The notes: generated by a model not told the origin, from the sequence alone. 64,000 bases of DNA from Rhynochetos jubatus (GCA_027574665.1 CM050690.1:35372357-35436356), one strand, 5' to 3'; numbered from the stretch's first letter, positions 41,157 through 55,469 are shown. Program-made: numbers and translations.

Positions 41157-41508
41157 TCTATTTGTTGTGGACCAGCTGGACAGGTCAGGTTCTCACGACC
41201 AGGTTCTCACGAACTGCACAAAGAGCTGAAGGTCTTGTTCTCACCAGATACATGAAGAATTAAAAATACAGGATGTTGACACCAAAGGGGCTCAAGTCAT
41301 GAGCTTGATAAGCTAACTGTAAGGCACTGCAGAGCCAAGCTTACAAAAGTTACAGTTATCAGCCTCAGCTTTTGCAAAACACTGGAAGGGGTTTAGACCG
41401 TGGAAAACTACTGAATCTGTCTATAAAAACCCACGCTGTAGAACAATAAGTGATCTCGCTTGGTGCACATCATGCCGGGGTCCGTGCCCTCAATCTCTGA
41501 CATCTATT
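41157..41508 (+). mobile_element. Solo LTR with 6 bp target-site duplication
   Basis: A 340-base block, 41163-41502, begins TGTTGTGGACC and ends CTCTGACA, giving the TGT...ACA termini of retroviral LTRs. It is flanked on both sides by the direct repeat TCTATT (41157-41162 and 41503-41508). Inside, CTATAAAAACCC at 41421-41432 is a good TATA box, and AATAAG at 41445-41450 could serve as a poly(A) signal variant. No internal viral genes are present, so it is a solo LTR left by recombination. Six-base duplications are typical of class II (alpha/beta-like) endogenous retroviruses; that class call is inference. The intact flanking repeats suggest a fairly young insertion. Confidence 0.78.
41422..41428 (+). 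promoter_or_regulatory. TATA box of the solo LTR
   Basis: TATAAAA lies 75 bases before the LTR 3' end, the normal U3 position in a short LTR. It could still act as a weak intronic promoter in the same direction as FRMD3. Confidence 0.6.
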
Positions 41509-43336
41509 GGCAATGTTTCTCTCTGTGCCACCTCAAGCCATGAGTGTGGGATTTGAAAGGGACACACTGTTGCTCATTTGCTAATTTGCAAGAGCTGCAT
41601 TATCCTTGGGATGGATTTTTCTTGCCTCACTTGTTCAGTTTCAATTAGCTGTTAGTATAGGTGTCAAAATGTACTACAAACAGTGTAACCAGTTAACTCT
41701 GAAGTATTTCATTGGTGTGCTTCAAATTCTTTGGGTCTGCGCAAGTCGTAAGAGTGTATACGTGCCTGGGATGGTACACAGTTGTGAAATGATATTATCT
41801 TGCTGCTTCATGGGCAGAGCTAGAAAGTCTTATAATTGTTAATTTTTTGAATGGGCTGTGACATTATAGACAAGTCAGGCCATTTTAAATGAAGTACTGT
41901 AGCCCCAAAGAAAATGTAATCAATTCAGTGATTTATTGTAAATGTGATAAGGGGATGAAAATATTTTGAATATTGTATGTGAGTTAAGCCTGTGCTATAA
42001 AGGTAAGGGAATTTGCTAAAAACTAAAATGGCAAGATGAGGTGTGTTTAGCTTTTCCAGTCGCAAACTCCACCTCACACTTCAATTTTGTATACTGCACA
42101 ATGGCAACCTGTTCATCTCAGTATTTTCTGGTACTTGAGTCTTCTTAGACAGGTGGGTAGTATAGCTAATTTTAAACCAGTGGTAGAAAGATGGATTTGA
42201 TTCAAGCAGTCCTTTGATTTCTGCCAGAACAGTCCCATTCATTGTTTCTGGGATATCTTTACCTGGAATTGCATTGTGCTACTTCAGCGTGTGTCAGATA
42301 TTGAGTCCTTTGCTGTTACTGCTAACATTGCATGTGCTTTCCTGTCTCTGCATCTAAGAGAAGGAGAAGCTGCAGCTGCTAATAGGACATGTTAGCAAAA
42401 CCCAAATTTCATTATCTTCCTTCTTAGCTCCAGTAATTTCCCTTTATACCTCCTCTTGACTGGAGAAAGAGGAAATGTTGCTGATAGAGTATCATGGGCT
42501 CAAGTGGCTATTGCATATTTTCTGAGAAATGGCATTGCATGCCTGACTTCCAGTGTTCCTAAAAGCATCCGAGAAGATCTGTGAGAAGAATTCAACATGC
42601 AAAACATCAGAAAATCAATTACAGACACACTGGTAAATGCTCGTATTTCAAAACTGGCCAGTATGACTACTACCTCATGTTTTTGCCATTGTAATTTCAA
42701 CATATTTCTAGCTGATACTATCATCTGCATCTAGAGTGGAGATTAACACTGCATGTCATTTGAAAGCTGTGATTATAATCTTCCAGCTGGAATGCACATT
42801 CTGCATCAATTCTGCAAGAACAGCCTCATGAAATAATGTGAGGGTAGGAGGAAAAGAAAATAGAACTGAAAATAAGAAATCTTCTGTTGTGAAGTCCATT
42901 GGCTAGTGCATGTTGCTAGGACTAATTTTCAAGGTAGAATTCCAGGAAACTATTAAATTTTTTAGGAATTACAGGGATTCCAGAGTGGTTTCTGTGCTTA
43001 AAATCCTCCAGTCCATGCTGAAGATAAGAAGTCTGACACCAAACAGTCCAGCACCTTTTGAAACAGTCCTGGGTAGGAAACCTTACATTGTCAATTTGTA
43101 TTTTGTTTATTCAGTTTACAGGCCACACCCTCAGTAACTTCAGTTAGAGCTCTACCTCTAATCATTTCCCTAGAAATGGTCACTGCATCAGTGCTTACTG
43201 GGGGTCCAACTAGCCGAGCAGTTCCTAGAGAGTACCAGAGAGAGGTATGAAGGAGGGTGGGGTAAAATCAGCTTGTTGTGACATATTAGGTCTTCATGCA
43301 AAAATGACAGCCAAACAGAGATCATGTGTGATCCCT

Positions 43337-43357
43337 GAGAGAGAGAGAGAGAGAGAG
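43337..43357. repeat. (GA)n microsatellite
   Basis: A perfect 21-base GA dinucleotide run, potentially length-polymorphic. Confidence 0.95.
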
Positions 43358-43721
43358 TTGCAGGAGGCCAACTAAGACTTCTGAGTGCCCTGTTATCAGA
43401 GCTTCCTAATCTTGCAGGTCATCTAGAGAATGGGCAATTTGCTGCTTTTCTGTGGAAGAAAAACAAGTAAAGAAGAATCTGAGTGATGAGTGGGGTGATT
43501 GTCCCAAAAATATTTTATAAAATGATAATTTATTCTAAAAGATAAATTGCCTCTAAAATGCTGTTGCTGCTAGGATATTTTTCTTCTTTGTAACCCTAAT
43601 ATATTACACTCAAATTTATATAATGCTGTTAGTGTCATATTTCAAACTGTTTTCCATTTTCTTTGTTTGCTCTGCTATATTTAGTAACACACCAAAGAGG
43701 GCTCAGCATGAAAAAGAGAAA

Positions 43722-43743
43722 GTGTGTGTGTGTGTGTGTGTGT
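43722..43743. repeat. (GT)n microsatellite
   Basis: A perfect GT dinucleotide run of about 22 bases, potentially length-polymorphic. Confidence 0.95.
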
Positions 43744-44915
43744 AGGGAGGAGAAACAGATATGATCTTAAAGCTGGAAACAATTTCCAGACAGAGGCATC
43801 TCTGTTGACATCACAGAAAGGTCATAGCTACTTGCAGAAGCAGTGCTAACAACTGAGACGTGGGAGAAGGCTTATTCTCTGCTAAAGTAAAATTTATACC
43901 ATAGCAGCTGGATTGAGCTCCTGGTCTGTCTGCCGTTCAAGACCATTCAGTGTGTGTGCTGGCAGCATCTGTGGTGCAGCAAAGGCACATCTGTGAGCAG
44001 GCAGAGTTTCCATTTCAAGGAGCAGTTATGATGCCTGAACAGCCAGATGACAAGCTGACACGGAGATCATGCACAAGTAGAAAATTCTGCATGAGTATAC
44101 AGTGTTCTCATGGCTGCAGTTGGCCACCACAGCATGAGGGATCCCATGAAGATCATCTGTCATGGGAGACTAACTGGGAACAAGACTTTTGTCTATTCTT
44201 GGCCCAATAAGAAAAGAATTCTTGAGCAAGAAGTAGGCTCTTATTGGAAAAACTTGCAAAAAGTGGGGTTTATTTTTTGTAAAAAAATACCTAAATACAT
44301 CTTTCATGGATGTCTGTCAGACCTACCTTGTGAAGCTGTGGTCTCTGCATTGCTTTTAGTCCTGAAAGGTCAGATGAGGAAGATGCACAGAATCATCCAG
44401 TCTCTTGGCCTTAGTCTGCTTGCAGGTTTAGCACGTGTGGAGCTGAGGTCCTGTTGGGAAAAATACCTTAACAAGGCACTTCGGTAGGGTGTGTTGGGAC
44501 TTTTTTCTACAAGTCTCAGTGGAGTCACCTAATAACAATGGTTTAATGAAGTGGCTAGGCTTGTCTTAGTACAATTTCTGTCCGTAGCACATATTGTATC
44601 CCTCACTAGCATCCTCAAGGGAGGTTATTGCATTCCTGCGGTAGGTGGCTTTGCAAATAAGTATTACAATAACAAGATTACTGGATTGTTGAACAGGATC
44701 TTCAGAGAAGGTAGGGAGGTTTATGTGTTAGTGTAACTTCATGAATGAAAGTGAAAAGTCACCTATTTTGCATGTTCAGACATTACCATTACTATCTTAT
44801 AATTAATATTAGCCTTCTCCACTTGTTACTTGGCTGTCTGTAACTCTTATAAGCAGTTTGTTGAGAATGATAACCTACATAATAGCCTTTGCAGAAGCAA
44901 TGTAGTGGGTCTCTT

Positions 44916-46016
44916 CATAGAATCATAGAACCATGGAATGGTTTGGGTTGGAAGGGACTTTAAAGATCATCTAATTCCAAACCCCCTGCCATGGGCAAGG
45001 ACACCCTCCACTAGACCAGGTTGCTCCAAGCCTCATCCAGCCTGGCCTTGAACACTGCCAGGGATGGGGCACCCACAGCTTCTCTGGGCAACCTGTGCCT
45101 GTGCCTCACCACCCTCTCTGTGGAGAACTTCTTCCTGATATGGAATCTAAATCTCTCCGCTTTCAGTTTAAACCTGTTACCCCTTGTCCTGTCACTACAG
45201 GCCCTTGTAGAAAGTCCACCCTCAGCATTTCTTGTAGGCCCCTTCAGGTACTAGATAGCTGCAATAAGGTCTCCCCACAGCCTTCTCTTCTCCAGGCTGA
45301 ACAAGCCCAACTCTCTCAGCCTTTCTTCATAGCAGAGGTGCTCCAGCCCTCTGAGCATCTTCGTGGCTGCCTCTGGACTCGTTCCAACCAGTTGATATCC
45401 TCCTTATGTTGAGGGCCGCAGAGCTGAATGCAGGACTGCAGGTGGGGTCTCACAAGAGCAGAGTAGAGGGGGAGAATCCCCTCCCTCGACCTGCTGGCCA
45501 CGCTTCTCCTGATACAGCCCAGGATACGGTTGGCTTTCTGGGCTGCCAGCACACACTGCTGGCTCGTGTCCAGCTTTTCATCCAACAGTACCCCCAAGTC
45601 CTTCTCCTCAGGGCTGCTCTCGATCCATTCTTCACCCAGCCTGTACTTGCATTTGGGATTGCCCCGACCCAGGTGCAGGACCTTGCTCTTGTCCTTGTTG
45701 AACTCCATGAGGCTGGCACAGGCCCACCTCTCCAGCCTGTCCAGGTCCTTCTGGATGGCATCCCTTCCCTCCAGTGTATTGACCGCACCACACAGCTTGG
45801 TGTCATCAGCAAACTTGCTGAGGGTGTGCTTGATCCCATTATCCATGTCACTGATGAAGATGTTAAACAGTACCAGTCCCAGCACCAACCCCTGAGGAAC
45901 GCTGCTTGTCATTTGTCTCCACTCAGACACTGAGCCGTTGACCACAGTGCGACCATTCAGCCAGTTCCTTATCCACTGAGTCGTCCACTTGTCAAATCCG
46001 TATCTCTCCACTAGAC
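44916..46016 (-). mobile_element. CR1 LINE, 1.1 kb, 5'-truncated
   Basis: The best-preserved CR1 in the window, on the minus strand. The frame 46011 down to 45316 encodes 231 codons of reverse transcriptase from [20 protein letters not shown] through the intact FADD catalytic box (plus-strand positions 45802-45813), [20 protein letters not shown] and [16 protein letters not shown] frameshift near 45370-45385, after LERVQR, breaks the rest. The remaining C-terminal part and 3' UTR continue to 44916, where two ATTCTATG-type units mark the 3' end. The N-terminal reverse-transcriptase, endonuclease and ORF1 regions are missing. It is a dead copy despite its long open frame. Confidence 0.93.
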
Positions 46017-49000
46017 ATGTCTCTCCATGTCTCTCTCACTACTAGAAAAGAGAAAAACAACCTTCTCACGAGGTTTTTTGGTCATCCTGACGTCCTAAAC
46101 AAATAAAATGTTGTCTGAATGAAGCTCCGCAGTGAAGAACCAACTACTTTAAGCTGCTAGGATGCTTAAATATTACTAAGAGCCAAGATCTCCCTGTGGT
46201 ATTATTTTATTAAAACAAGAATCTTTACCTGAACTTGTGATACTTATTTTTCTTAGGTAAATGCGTTTGAGGGCCAAGTTGAGAAATCTTCCAAAAGCTT
46301 TAAATGTAGAAATAGGAATGGAACAAAGAAATTGAAGCTGAACTGCAAGCAACTGTATGTCCCTGTGTTTTAAGTATGTACTCAGCTGATGGCCTTGGAT
46401 GACTCCGACTCCATATATTTTACTCTAAGGTTCTCAACTTCCAAGGATGAGATCTGTCTGTTTAATGATTTGAGGATGTCAAATGATGTCAGTACTGACA
46501 CCATTGTTGTAACGAGTGGAGCTGGTAAGATTTTTCTGTTAGCTGTGTTGTGTATGCTGTAACACTGTTCTTAGGAAAACAAGTGCAATATTTAACTTCC
46601 AGTTGCTCCCCTTAAAAAAGAAAGGGGGTGAGGGGGGAAGGGAGAAGAGGAAAATCAGAATAACTGAGGTTGACTGTGAAAATGGATGCAGTGGTATCAT
46701 CACATACAGCTTGTCCTTGAAAGTGGCATACAGAAGGAGTGTTTAGTGTACTGCATATTCTGTTTTTCTGTAATCGTATTAGTGGTGATATTTAGTAATA
46801 GTTGCTTGTGATGCTGCATACAAAGTTATTTTGATATGGTAGATGTCATTCATCCTGCCATCAAAATCAGCATGTGTTTTGGATGTATTTTGTGTTAATC
46901 AATAACAGTGTCTCAGAATTTAAGAAGCTGCTGTGCTTCATCAGAATTTTTATTTTTTTTCCTAGAAATTACCATTAACAGAAGCAAAATTCTTCTGTCT
47001 TTAAATAGATACTAATTTTTCTCTTTTCATGGTTAGACCTCACCCAGTATTTTGAAAATTAATTTTAGCTTTTGTAGGAGTGTGCTACAATCATTCATCT
47101 TCTTGCCTCTGTCCGTTGTTAAATGTGCAAATAAAGGGAACTCTGGTGTGACCATGCTTCTCAGAGGATTTGTTTATGCCTTAGGGTTTGTATACATGTG
47201 GGCTTCATCACATGTTTGCAAGGGATATATATTTCCTGTATCCGTACTTACAAAGAGCTTTTTTGCATATAGTCATTTGTGACAGCTCCTGAGAATAAGT
47301 GGGAGGGTGGGGGGAGAAGATATGCTTCTTCGGCCTAATTATATTTTGAGTTTCTGTTTTGATGTATTTTTAATCTTGTTATTGGTTGATGTAGATTAGT
47401 GGTATTGATGAAATATATGTCTTCAAAGATAGTTCACAGGTTAACTCAGAATTTGAACAGCTTTTTGCAGTGCTGGTGCTCAGGAATCCATAGAGTCATG
47501 TTAAACCTCTGAGTTAGAATGAGATGTACTGATCAATACAGACAAAGTAAGCAACTAAACATAAACTACTCCCTCATAAAACACCATTGTGCCTCAAAGT
47601 GAAATTTAGGATTTAGTGGCTCATTTAAGAATTCTTCTTTTCAGATATAATCTTTTTAAAATGAGATATAAACTTGTTGCCTACAGTCTGGAGTTGATTT
47701 TAAGCCAAAAAGCTGCTGACAGAATGCAGTAGAAACTGGAAATTAAATGGAGGGCGACATCTGGGATCTTACTTAGTTTAGTGGTAGAAAGCTTCAGATT
47801 AGTTAGCAGGGATGTACCTAATGTGGAGGATTTTCTGGCCACAAAATTGTAATTGCATTTTACAAAGAATGAGGTATTTTTTTTTATAAACAGTTTAATG
47901 TAGTTAGTCTTTAAGGAAATAAGTTTTCATTAAAATATTTGTACAGCTATTTTTGGTATCCTTTTTTTTTTTTCCATCTCCCTTCAGTTTAACAGTAGCC
48001 CCAGTGTCAGTCTTGGTCACTCATTTCATAAATATGATTGTACTGTGATGATGAGCTACCACATCCAGGACTTGCCAATTAAAGGCTGTTCAGGTTGTGC
48101 AGTTTTGACCTGGACTGATGCATTACACAGCAAAGGAGCAGATTTGCAACTGCACTCACTTTCATTTTAAGCAGTGATTTGGGGACAGTAAGCGCTATAC
48201 CATCTTGAACTAAATCCATAAAATATAGAACAAATTGAAGCAAGATGTAATTGAGCTAATACATTGAGACATTTCTGTAGTTTACATAGCTTTTACCTTG
48301 CTGGTAGATAGCATAGATAGTTGTGTTGCTGTGAGAGGTGCATATTTAGTAATCTTTTGATTTACAGCACTTCACAGCACTAACTCTTCTGAGAAAGCAT
48401 TCATTCTGTTTCCTATGCTTCCTCTTTAATGGACAGTGAATCTGAAACCGCGTGCCACTATGTATGGTATTAATTATACACCTGTAATTTATTAACCAAT
48501 TATATGATTGGAGTACCTGTCCAGCATTTCACCCTTATTCCGTATTTTATTTTGCTTTTCTGTAAGTGTTCTTACCTGCGTAACATCTGAAATGTGAAAC
48601 GTGCTAAAATTAGTGCACACCATGCTCCCAGCCTCTGATGGCTGGGGTGGGGAGGCCTGCCTTCCTTGACAACTTAGAGCAAGATCTGTGCAAATATTTT
48701 GTATAGAGTTTCCTAAAAATACTGAGCAATTCACCTCAGACCCTTATTTGGATTACATTTTGGACAACTTTTTATTCCTGAAGTTGTTCTTTTTAGCCTG
48801 CGTTTTGATTGAAATAATTTTTTTTTTTTTGTCAAGGCCGCATAAATTGGGAAACTGCAATGAGCAAAGAGGGAAGATGGTGCAGCTACTGCAGAGGCCT
48901 GGAAGAGCTCAGATTTTATCTGCCTCTGCTGCTGATTTCTTGATTGTGTTTCCATGAATCTTGCAGCCTTTTTCTTCCTTAAAAAAAAAAAAAAAGTAAG

Positions 49001-52000
49001 AAGTCATCTGATAGCAAGGAGTCATCAATATTTAAACGTGGTACTTCACAGTTTCTTTGGCCCTTACACCATTATCTGTAGCTTAGCTGACAAAATTACT
49101 ATATTGTGTTTTCAAGGAAGGGAAGAGGAAGCCAACAAGGAAATAATTCCCTTATTCAAACCTTCAGTGTAGCGAGCTTACATTTTCATACTATTTACTA
49201 TATGTTGTTACACTTGCACTTTACTTCCTATAGAAGTCCACATAAAACCATTTAGTTTCTCTAGAGCATATAGACCCTGGTTTAGGAGAAACAAGAGGTA
49301 GTGTATATTTTTTGATACAGAGTTACTGATGCAATCCATCACACTACTGCTGAGGGAGAGAGATCAGTGTTAATCCTGCCTATTTTACTCTCATATATTC
49401 CTCTCCTTTCTTACTTGTGTGTGTTACAAACGTCTGTACTTTCAACTGTATTCAGAATTCCGTGTTGGAGACAGAAACGTAAACATAAAGAGGTTGACAT
49501 CCATGGGTCCACAGCTAAAGAAAGTACCTGAGAGACGCTTCTAATAACCCTTTAAGCAGCTGTCTGGTTTTAACGCATACCAATGCCCTGCTCAGAATTT
49601 AGGTATCTGTATGTTTACCCCTCTGGTTTTGCATGATAGTATAAATGGTGTGCATTTGCTCCAGCAGTTGACCAAAAGGAAGGCTTGCATGTAGCGTAAG
49701 CCAAAGTTGTGGCTGTGCCACCTTGTCTTTGCTTCTGTTTTGCACTTTTTTCTACCTGCCTCAGAAAAATTGATGTGGCTGCTCTTCTGTGTTAACCGTC
49801 TTATAGATCTGAAAGGTATAAGCTTCTTATATCCCTTTAGAAATTTTGATGGCTACAACAATAGGTGTGCAAACAGATTTAACAATTTTAAGGGTATGCA
49901 AATAAATGTAAAAACTGATGGGTATGAACGTTTAGATACGTTTTACAGGAGAGCAAAGACTTATCTCCAGGTTCACACAGGCAGGGTAAATTTAGGACTA
50001 CAGAACCTTTGTTTGGTAGTGGAAGCACAAACCCCTTTGCTCTACTATAGTGAGAGACACCCATATGGTGTGGAGACTCAAAACAGATATTAAGAGTTTT
50101 GGGGCAGCTTTTGGTAAGGTTTACAAAGGTCTACTTGCAAGAGAAGTGAAAATGGATAAATGGCTTCAGCAGCACTGTGTACGTGTATCATTTTCTTAAA
50201 TTCATAACATGAATATGCAGATCCTATCCATAGTGACACAAATTCATAAGTGGTATGCTGCAGAAGTGTCTGCTTACAAAATAATTTGTGTATCAGGGAG
50301 TCTTCCATTCTTAGGAGTCTGTGAACCTTTGGAATGGTTACATTAAGTTTTCAATGAGATTATTCTCGTGAACTTTGGATCTGTAAAATGAAATTGCAAC
50401 ATACAACGTAGCACATCTGGGTTTTTGATACTGTGGGAAATTTTTGCTTCTCAAAATGGAACTTCTAGTAACTGCCACATGAAAGAAAGATGGACTCTTT
50501 GCATGCCCCCTGTGTGCTTCCTCATGTGCACACTGCGATTCTACCCCATGCTTGACACTGACTCCCACTGAAGTAAATTTAAAAGTGTCCATGTTTGCAA
50601 AATGTACAGTAATCCTGCTTTTGAAATGAGTCTTTAAATTCTACACTAGTGTTTTTTGAAAAAAAGTCTATTTGTGTGGGGTGAAAGAAGCTAAATATTT
50701 AAAAATCTGTAGAGCATTCTCTGAGTTCTGATATACTGATGTCATAAAGATATCACTGAACTTACCCTCATTAGGCACCAGTATTCATTTATTACTGGTT
50801 TATTTAAGGTAAATTTTAGGAATGCAACTAGTTTAGTTTGCCTTTTAATGTCAACATTTCTACAAGTTTTCTTTGTGCTAAGTTTCAATGTTCCAGGACT
50901 TAGAATATTTAGTTATAATAAGTTAACTTTAATTTCAAAAGAACATAAAAACTTGAAGTAGTTTTGAAATTTACATTCATCTGTAACCAAGTTGTTTATC
51001 TCCATGAACTGAATGACATCACTGTAGTACTGGGGCGCAGGGGTTAACTTCTCATGCTTACACATGAAAATTGGTATGTAAGTGGGAAGCTGAATGAGTG
51101 GTGGGAGGCTTTTATCCATTCTCCCCGAAACAGTCTGGTAGAGCTTGTATGAGAGCAACAGCAATGGCGTACATGCCTCTATCGTCCTGTTACAAAAGAA
51201 CAGTAGGCTTCTGTTGTATTCCTGTTAAATGCAACCTCTGTGGTATTTTTAACAGGCAGTAGATTCCTTGTTCATGTATGCTTCTGAAGAAAAATGACAT
51301 GCAGATGAATAAAAGTCGTAGGCTGATGCTACATCACTTATCTGCTAGCCAGGCTGCTGAGGAAACAAGCAGGATTGTCAGCTGGGGACACAAACTGGTA
51401 TTTCTGCAAAATGTTATTCTGCTGGGGCTTGTTTTGAATTGCCTGAGCAGCCTTGGGGCACTGAGCTGGTAGGGTCCAGATTCGGTGTGGAGAAGGATGA
51501 GATTGAGGAAGTGAGCAACAAATACCAACCTTCACTGCCAAGCAGCAGATACCTGTTTGTGTTGGCGTCCTGTTGGAGACGTTTGTGTAGTTCACTGGGA
51601 GCTGGTTTGTAGTGGAGAAAGAAGGGAAGAAGGAAGGATTTATGAGTGAAGAAAGGATCTCTGATAATCTTCTTACATTTAGGAAAGCTCCTCAGGGAGG
51701 AAAAAAACCCCAAACCCAAAGTACTGTGGCTATGATTTTCAAAACCGGAGATTTACAAATCCTCAGGGTTTAAATGCACAGGGGTGAGTTGCAGGCAAAG
51801 TACTGAACTTGTCTTCACCAGGATCGAGTGAAATTCTTAATCTCAGCCTCTCAAACCCAGTTTCTCAAACCAGCCTCAGTGTCTTGATTTCCTGGCTGAA
51901 ATAGGAAGCATGATGCTAATTTCCATGACAAAGACACCACAAGAGAGTTGAATCTGTTAATATTTATTGGTAGTATTATGTGGCAATGATGAGGGCTTGT

Positions 52001-55000
52001 ACTATGCTCTAAAATGAAGGGTTGCAGAACTTTCTGCATACGTTTTTACAGTATCGTGATATATGGCCGATTGAGCAATGAAGTGGAGACCTTGGTTAAC
52101 CTGACTTCTGCAGCTCTGATGCATACAAATCGTGGAAAGGGATGCTCTCATACAGATTGCTTTTACCTAGGAAGTTCAGGGGTCTCAGTCTGCTGAAGCT
52201 GAAGGCACTTGCTGAACTCAGTCTCTGAGGAAACCACTCATGTTTAAGAGGTGGATTTTCAATGGGGTATGTAAGGACCATTTCAACAGTTTACTCTTCC
52301 CACATTCAATTTTTTAGTACTTGTCCATTAATTTTATATCTCCATGTATTAAGTAATATTTTTTAAGAAAGGCAAACCTGTTTTCTGCATTTTTATTTCT
52401 CATGTTTTTATTAGAGACATTCCATCAGCAGCAATGACTTTGCCTCCTTACTTGTAAATCTGCGAGCTGTGGGACAGATCAATGGGAATCCATTGCGTGC
52501 CTTGTAAGTGGGAAGATTACAACCCCCTTTATTTTTATTTTTTTGTTGCAAGAAGTGCTAAACGATCTCTCTGGACAGAAAAGCTTAGTGTGGTGAATAT
52601 ACAAGTAGAGAGGAGGAGGGAACATGGTAATACTGCCACTCAGACAACATTTGAGTTCCTCTGACAAACCAGAAGGGTGTTTAATTGTTTAATATTTTTG
52701 GGGATTTGTGTGTTTGGTTGGTTCATTTTAATTCCCGCCCTCCACCCCCTCCTTGTTTATCTTACTTCCTTAAGGGAGCAGGCTTTTTCCCCTTTCATTT
52801 TCTGTTGCTTTAGGCTTTCATTCCATTCCCATGGTGGCTGCAATTTTTTTGAGAACTGGCCCAGAGCACAGTAAGCCATGATGGTATTTTCATCATATTC
52901 TGTACTGCAGTATTACCACTGGTACTGTGCTTATCACAGGGATAAAAAGCCTGATGTAGAGACAAACTGACTGGAGAAGAATTATGTGTGTGTGCCCAAG
53001 AGACATTTTTTTTATGGCTAGGTTAGGCAAACAAGTCAACTTGGTAATATGTAGTTTTCCCCTCTCATTGTGTGAAATATCTGCTTACATGCCCATAATG
53101 TTGCACAAGTCTGAGTTTCTAGAAGTCTGTAGCCTTTTTGTAGACAGTAAAAGAAGCTTATTTCAGATGCAGTAATGAAGATTTAAGTTGTGACTCAAGT
53201 CTTCCAGACCGTTTAGATGTTTGATAGTCTGAATATTTTAAACCACTGGCTGTTTGTGAGCCTAATTTGTGTAGGTGTTTTCAGAAGAAAATATTTTACA
53301 AAAAAGATGGCAAATAAATTGAGGGATATCTGCTAATGTATGGACTTCTTGTAACCCTTTTGTCTTAACCAGAACCAAAAGGGAGTGGTAAGGATGTTGG
53401 TAGTGTACATAGTCATAACGCTATAAATAATTCAAAACTAACCAGTGTATGAGCATGTGTATGTTCATCGGTGCAAGTAATGGCTTATGGCCACTAATGG
53501 ATGTGTCCTGCTTTCAGATAGAGGTAGCTTTGTTAGCTCTTGAGGCTGAAGCCTGCATATTGTAACAAGAGGCCTCAAGTGGCCATGATCCATGCTGTCC
53601 CTACAGTGCTGAATGGCCATGGAGTAAAGAATAGGCGACTGCTTCAAGTTCTGGGCAGAAGGTGGTCTACTTATTTATTTTTTCCATTTATTTTGCACCA
53701 CAGAAACACATTTTTGATGTTCATTCTAGCCAGCTGACCCCGCCCAAATCTCAGTGTGGGGCTTTTACTCTGCTAACCCACCAGCGCAGTGCAGGGACAG
53801 AGGCCATGGGGTAACTCCTGGCTTGTTGTAGGGAGCTGAGCCTCGTCTCGCGCCTGGACTAGGCTCTGCCAGTCTCTGGGTGTAGGGCCTGAGACACAGT
53901 AGCAGGTTGTCATAGCCCTCCTGTAGGTCAAACCTTATCACTCCTGTGCCTGTTAAAGGAGAAATACAGGCTAGGATGGAGAGTGTTTAATATTTCTCCT
54001 GCTTTCCCTCAGATTTCTCCACCTTGCTGCTTCCCTAGGTCTCAGAGCCCATTTATTTACTCAGCTTTAGGCACGCACTGACCGAGAGGAAGCATCAGGA
54101 TTTAGGCATGTCCATGCGAGACACGAAAACACCCAGGCTTAAAAGCTAAGAGGGTATTTGTTCAGGTAAATATAAAAGCAAAACATAGAGAATATCATGG
54201 GGCATAAAGTGTGATCACACATGTTTTCAGCACTTTTCATTTTAATCTAATAATAATTTTGTGGCTCTAATCCATTTCTTACTGAAATAATTTCCAACTG
54301 ACTTCAAATGCAGTGGGATAGAACACTTTGAGAAGTCATTTTAAGCCTCGCATATGCTTCTAGTGTACTATCTAGAAAAGTCAGATTTTTTATTTGAAAC
54401 TGATGATCACTGAAGAACCTTTTGTCTATGGGACTCTCAAGCAGATTCTTCAGGAATGGATATTTATGTTTTGTAAAGCTCTTCTGAAGCCAGTAACATT
54501 GGCAAATGCTGTTGGCTTCAGCATTTACTCCTCAAGGTAACTGGTAATTCAGAACCTAGTGGTGTACACTGGTTTGAATGTTAGGATTAATTTAACCCTT
54601 CTCTGCTGGGAGTGGAAAAGAAGAGATAAACATTTAATTGGGAAGGAATTACTTTTGGTTGCTCTAGAGAAAATTGCTCCCTTCCTTGAGAAAGACAATT
54701 GCCCTTTATTCAAGAAGTTAAGTAAAAGCCCTGCATTGAAAAGGTTCATCGCTGTGACTACTGAAAGACTTAAGGGAAGGGTCATGATGAACTTCCTTTC
54801 TAGCACCCCCCACTAATGCATTTTGCTTTTTTATGTACCCTTTCAATGTGCATTCAATGTAAGGTTTGGAAAACTAAATTTGAAAAATACCTGTGATTAA
54901 TTTTGCATGTATAGTTTACCATCATATTCTTTAGACCTTATTTAAAAAATTTTCATTGAAAGCTTCCCCTCAGTACAGATGTGATCTTTAAAAATGGTCA

Positions 55001-55427
55001 GAACTGTCAGTACATACGAAAAGAACAAGAATTTTCCATCCGCTCTTGTAAATATATATTGCAACTAGGTTTCCCTGTGTTTCTGTAAGCATAAGTGCTG
55101 TCAAGTCACTAGTGTTCAGCGCTAGCGCTCAGTAGCAATAGACCATGATAATGTGGAAGGAGGCCCTGCTGGCAGCAGTGCTGTCCATGACAAGTGTTAC
55201 CCAAAACAGCAGAGAAGACAATCTTAGTATAAAACTTCAGTGAACATGGGAAGAATGTGCTTGATGGTAGTAGCAGGCTCAGTTCTCTTGCCTGTCCATA
55301 ATGGTCACTTCTGCTATAGAAAGACATCATGATCCAAGCAAAATTTGATTGATGATTTATTTTTCATTTTCCTGGCACCTTTTTCATGTCAGTACTTAGT
55401 TTTTGTTGGGTTTTGATGGTTTTTTTC

Positions 55428-55431
<4 letters not shown>

Positions 55432-55469
<38 letters not shown>
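55432..55469. repeat. Homopolymer T run (38)
   Basis: Thirty-eight consecutive T, by far the longest homopolymer in the window, preceded by further T-rich sequence. It could act as a polypyrimidine tract on the plus strand or be the poly(A) tail of something inserted on the minus strand. True length is uncertain because such runs are hard to sequence. Confidence 0.95.

Larger units (their letters stand above)
41509..44915. other. Presumed intron with GA and GT microsatellites
   Basis: AT-rich sequence with (GA)n at 43337-43357 and (GT)n at 43722-43743. The longest ORF (44110-44487, 125 codons, plus strand) matches nothing I know and has no exon signals that stand out. Confidence 0.6.

Noticed and set aside
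44110-44487. Plus-strand ORF of 125 codons
   Set aside because: No recognisable motif, no codon or splice context, and isolated in repeat-free intron-like sequence.
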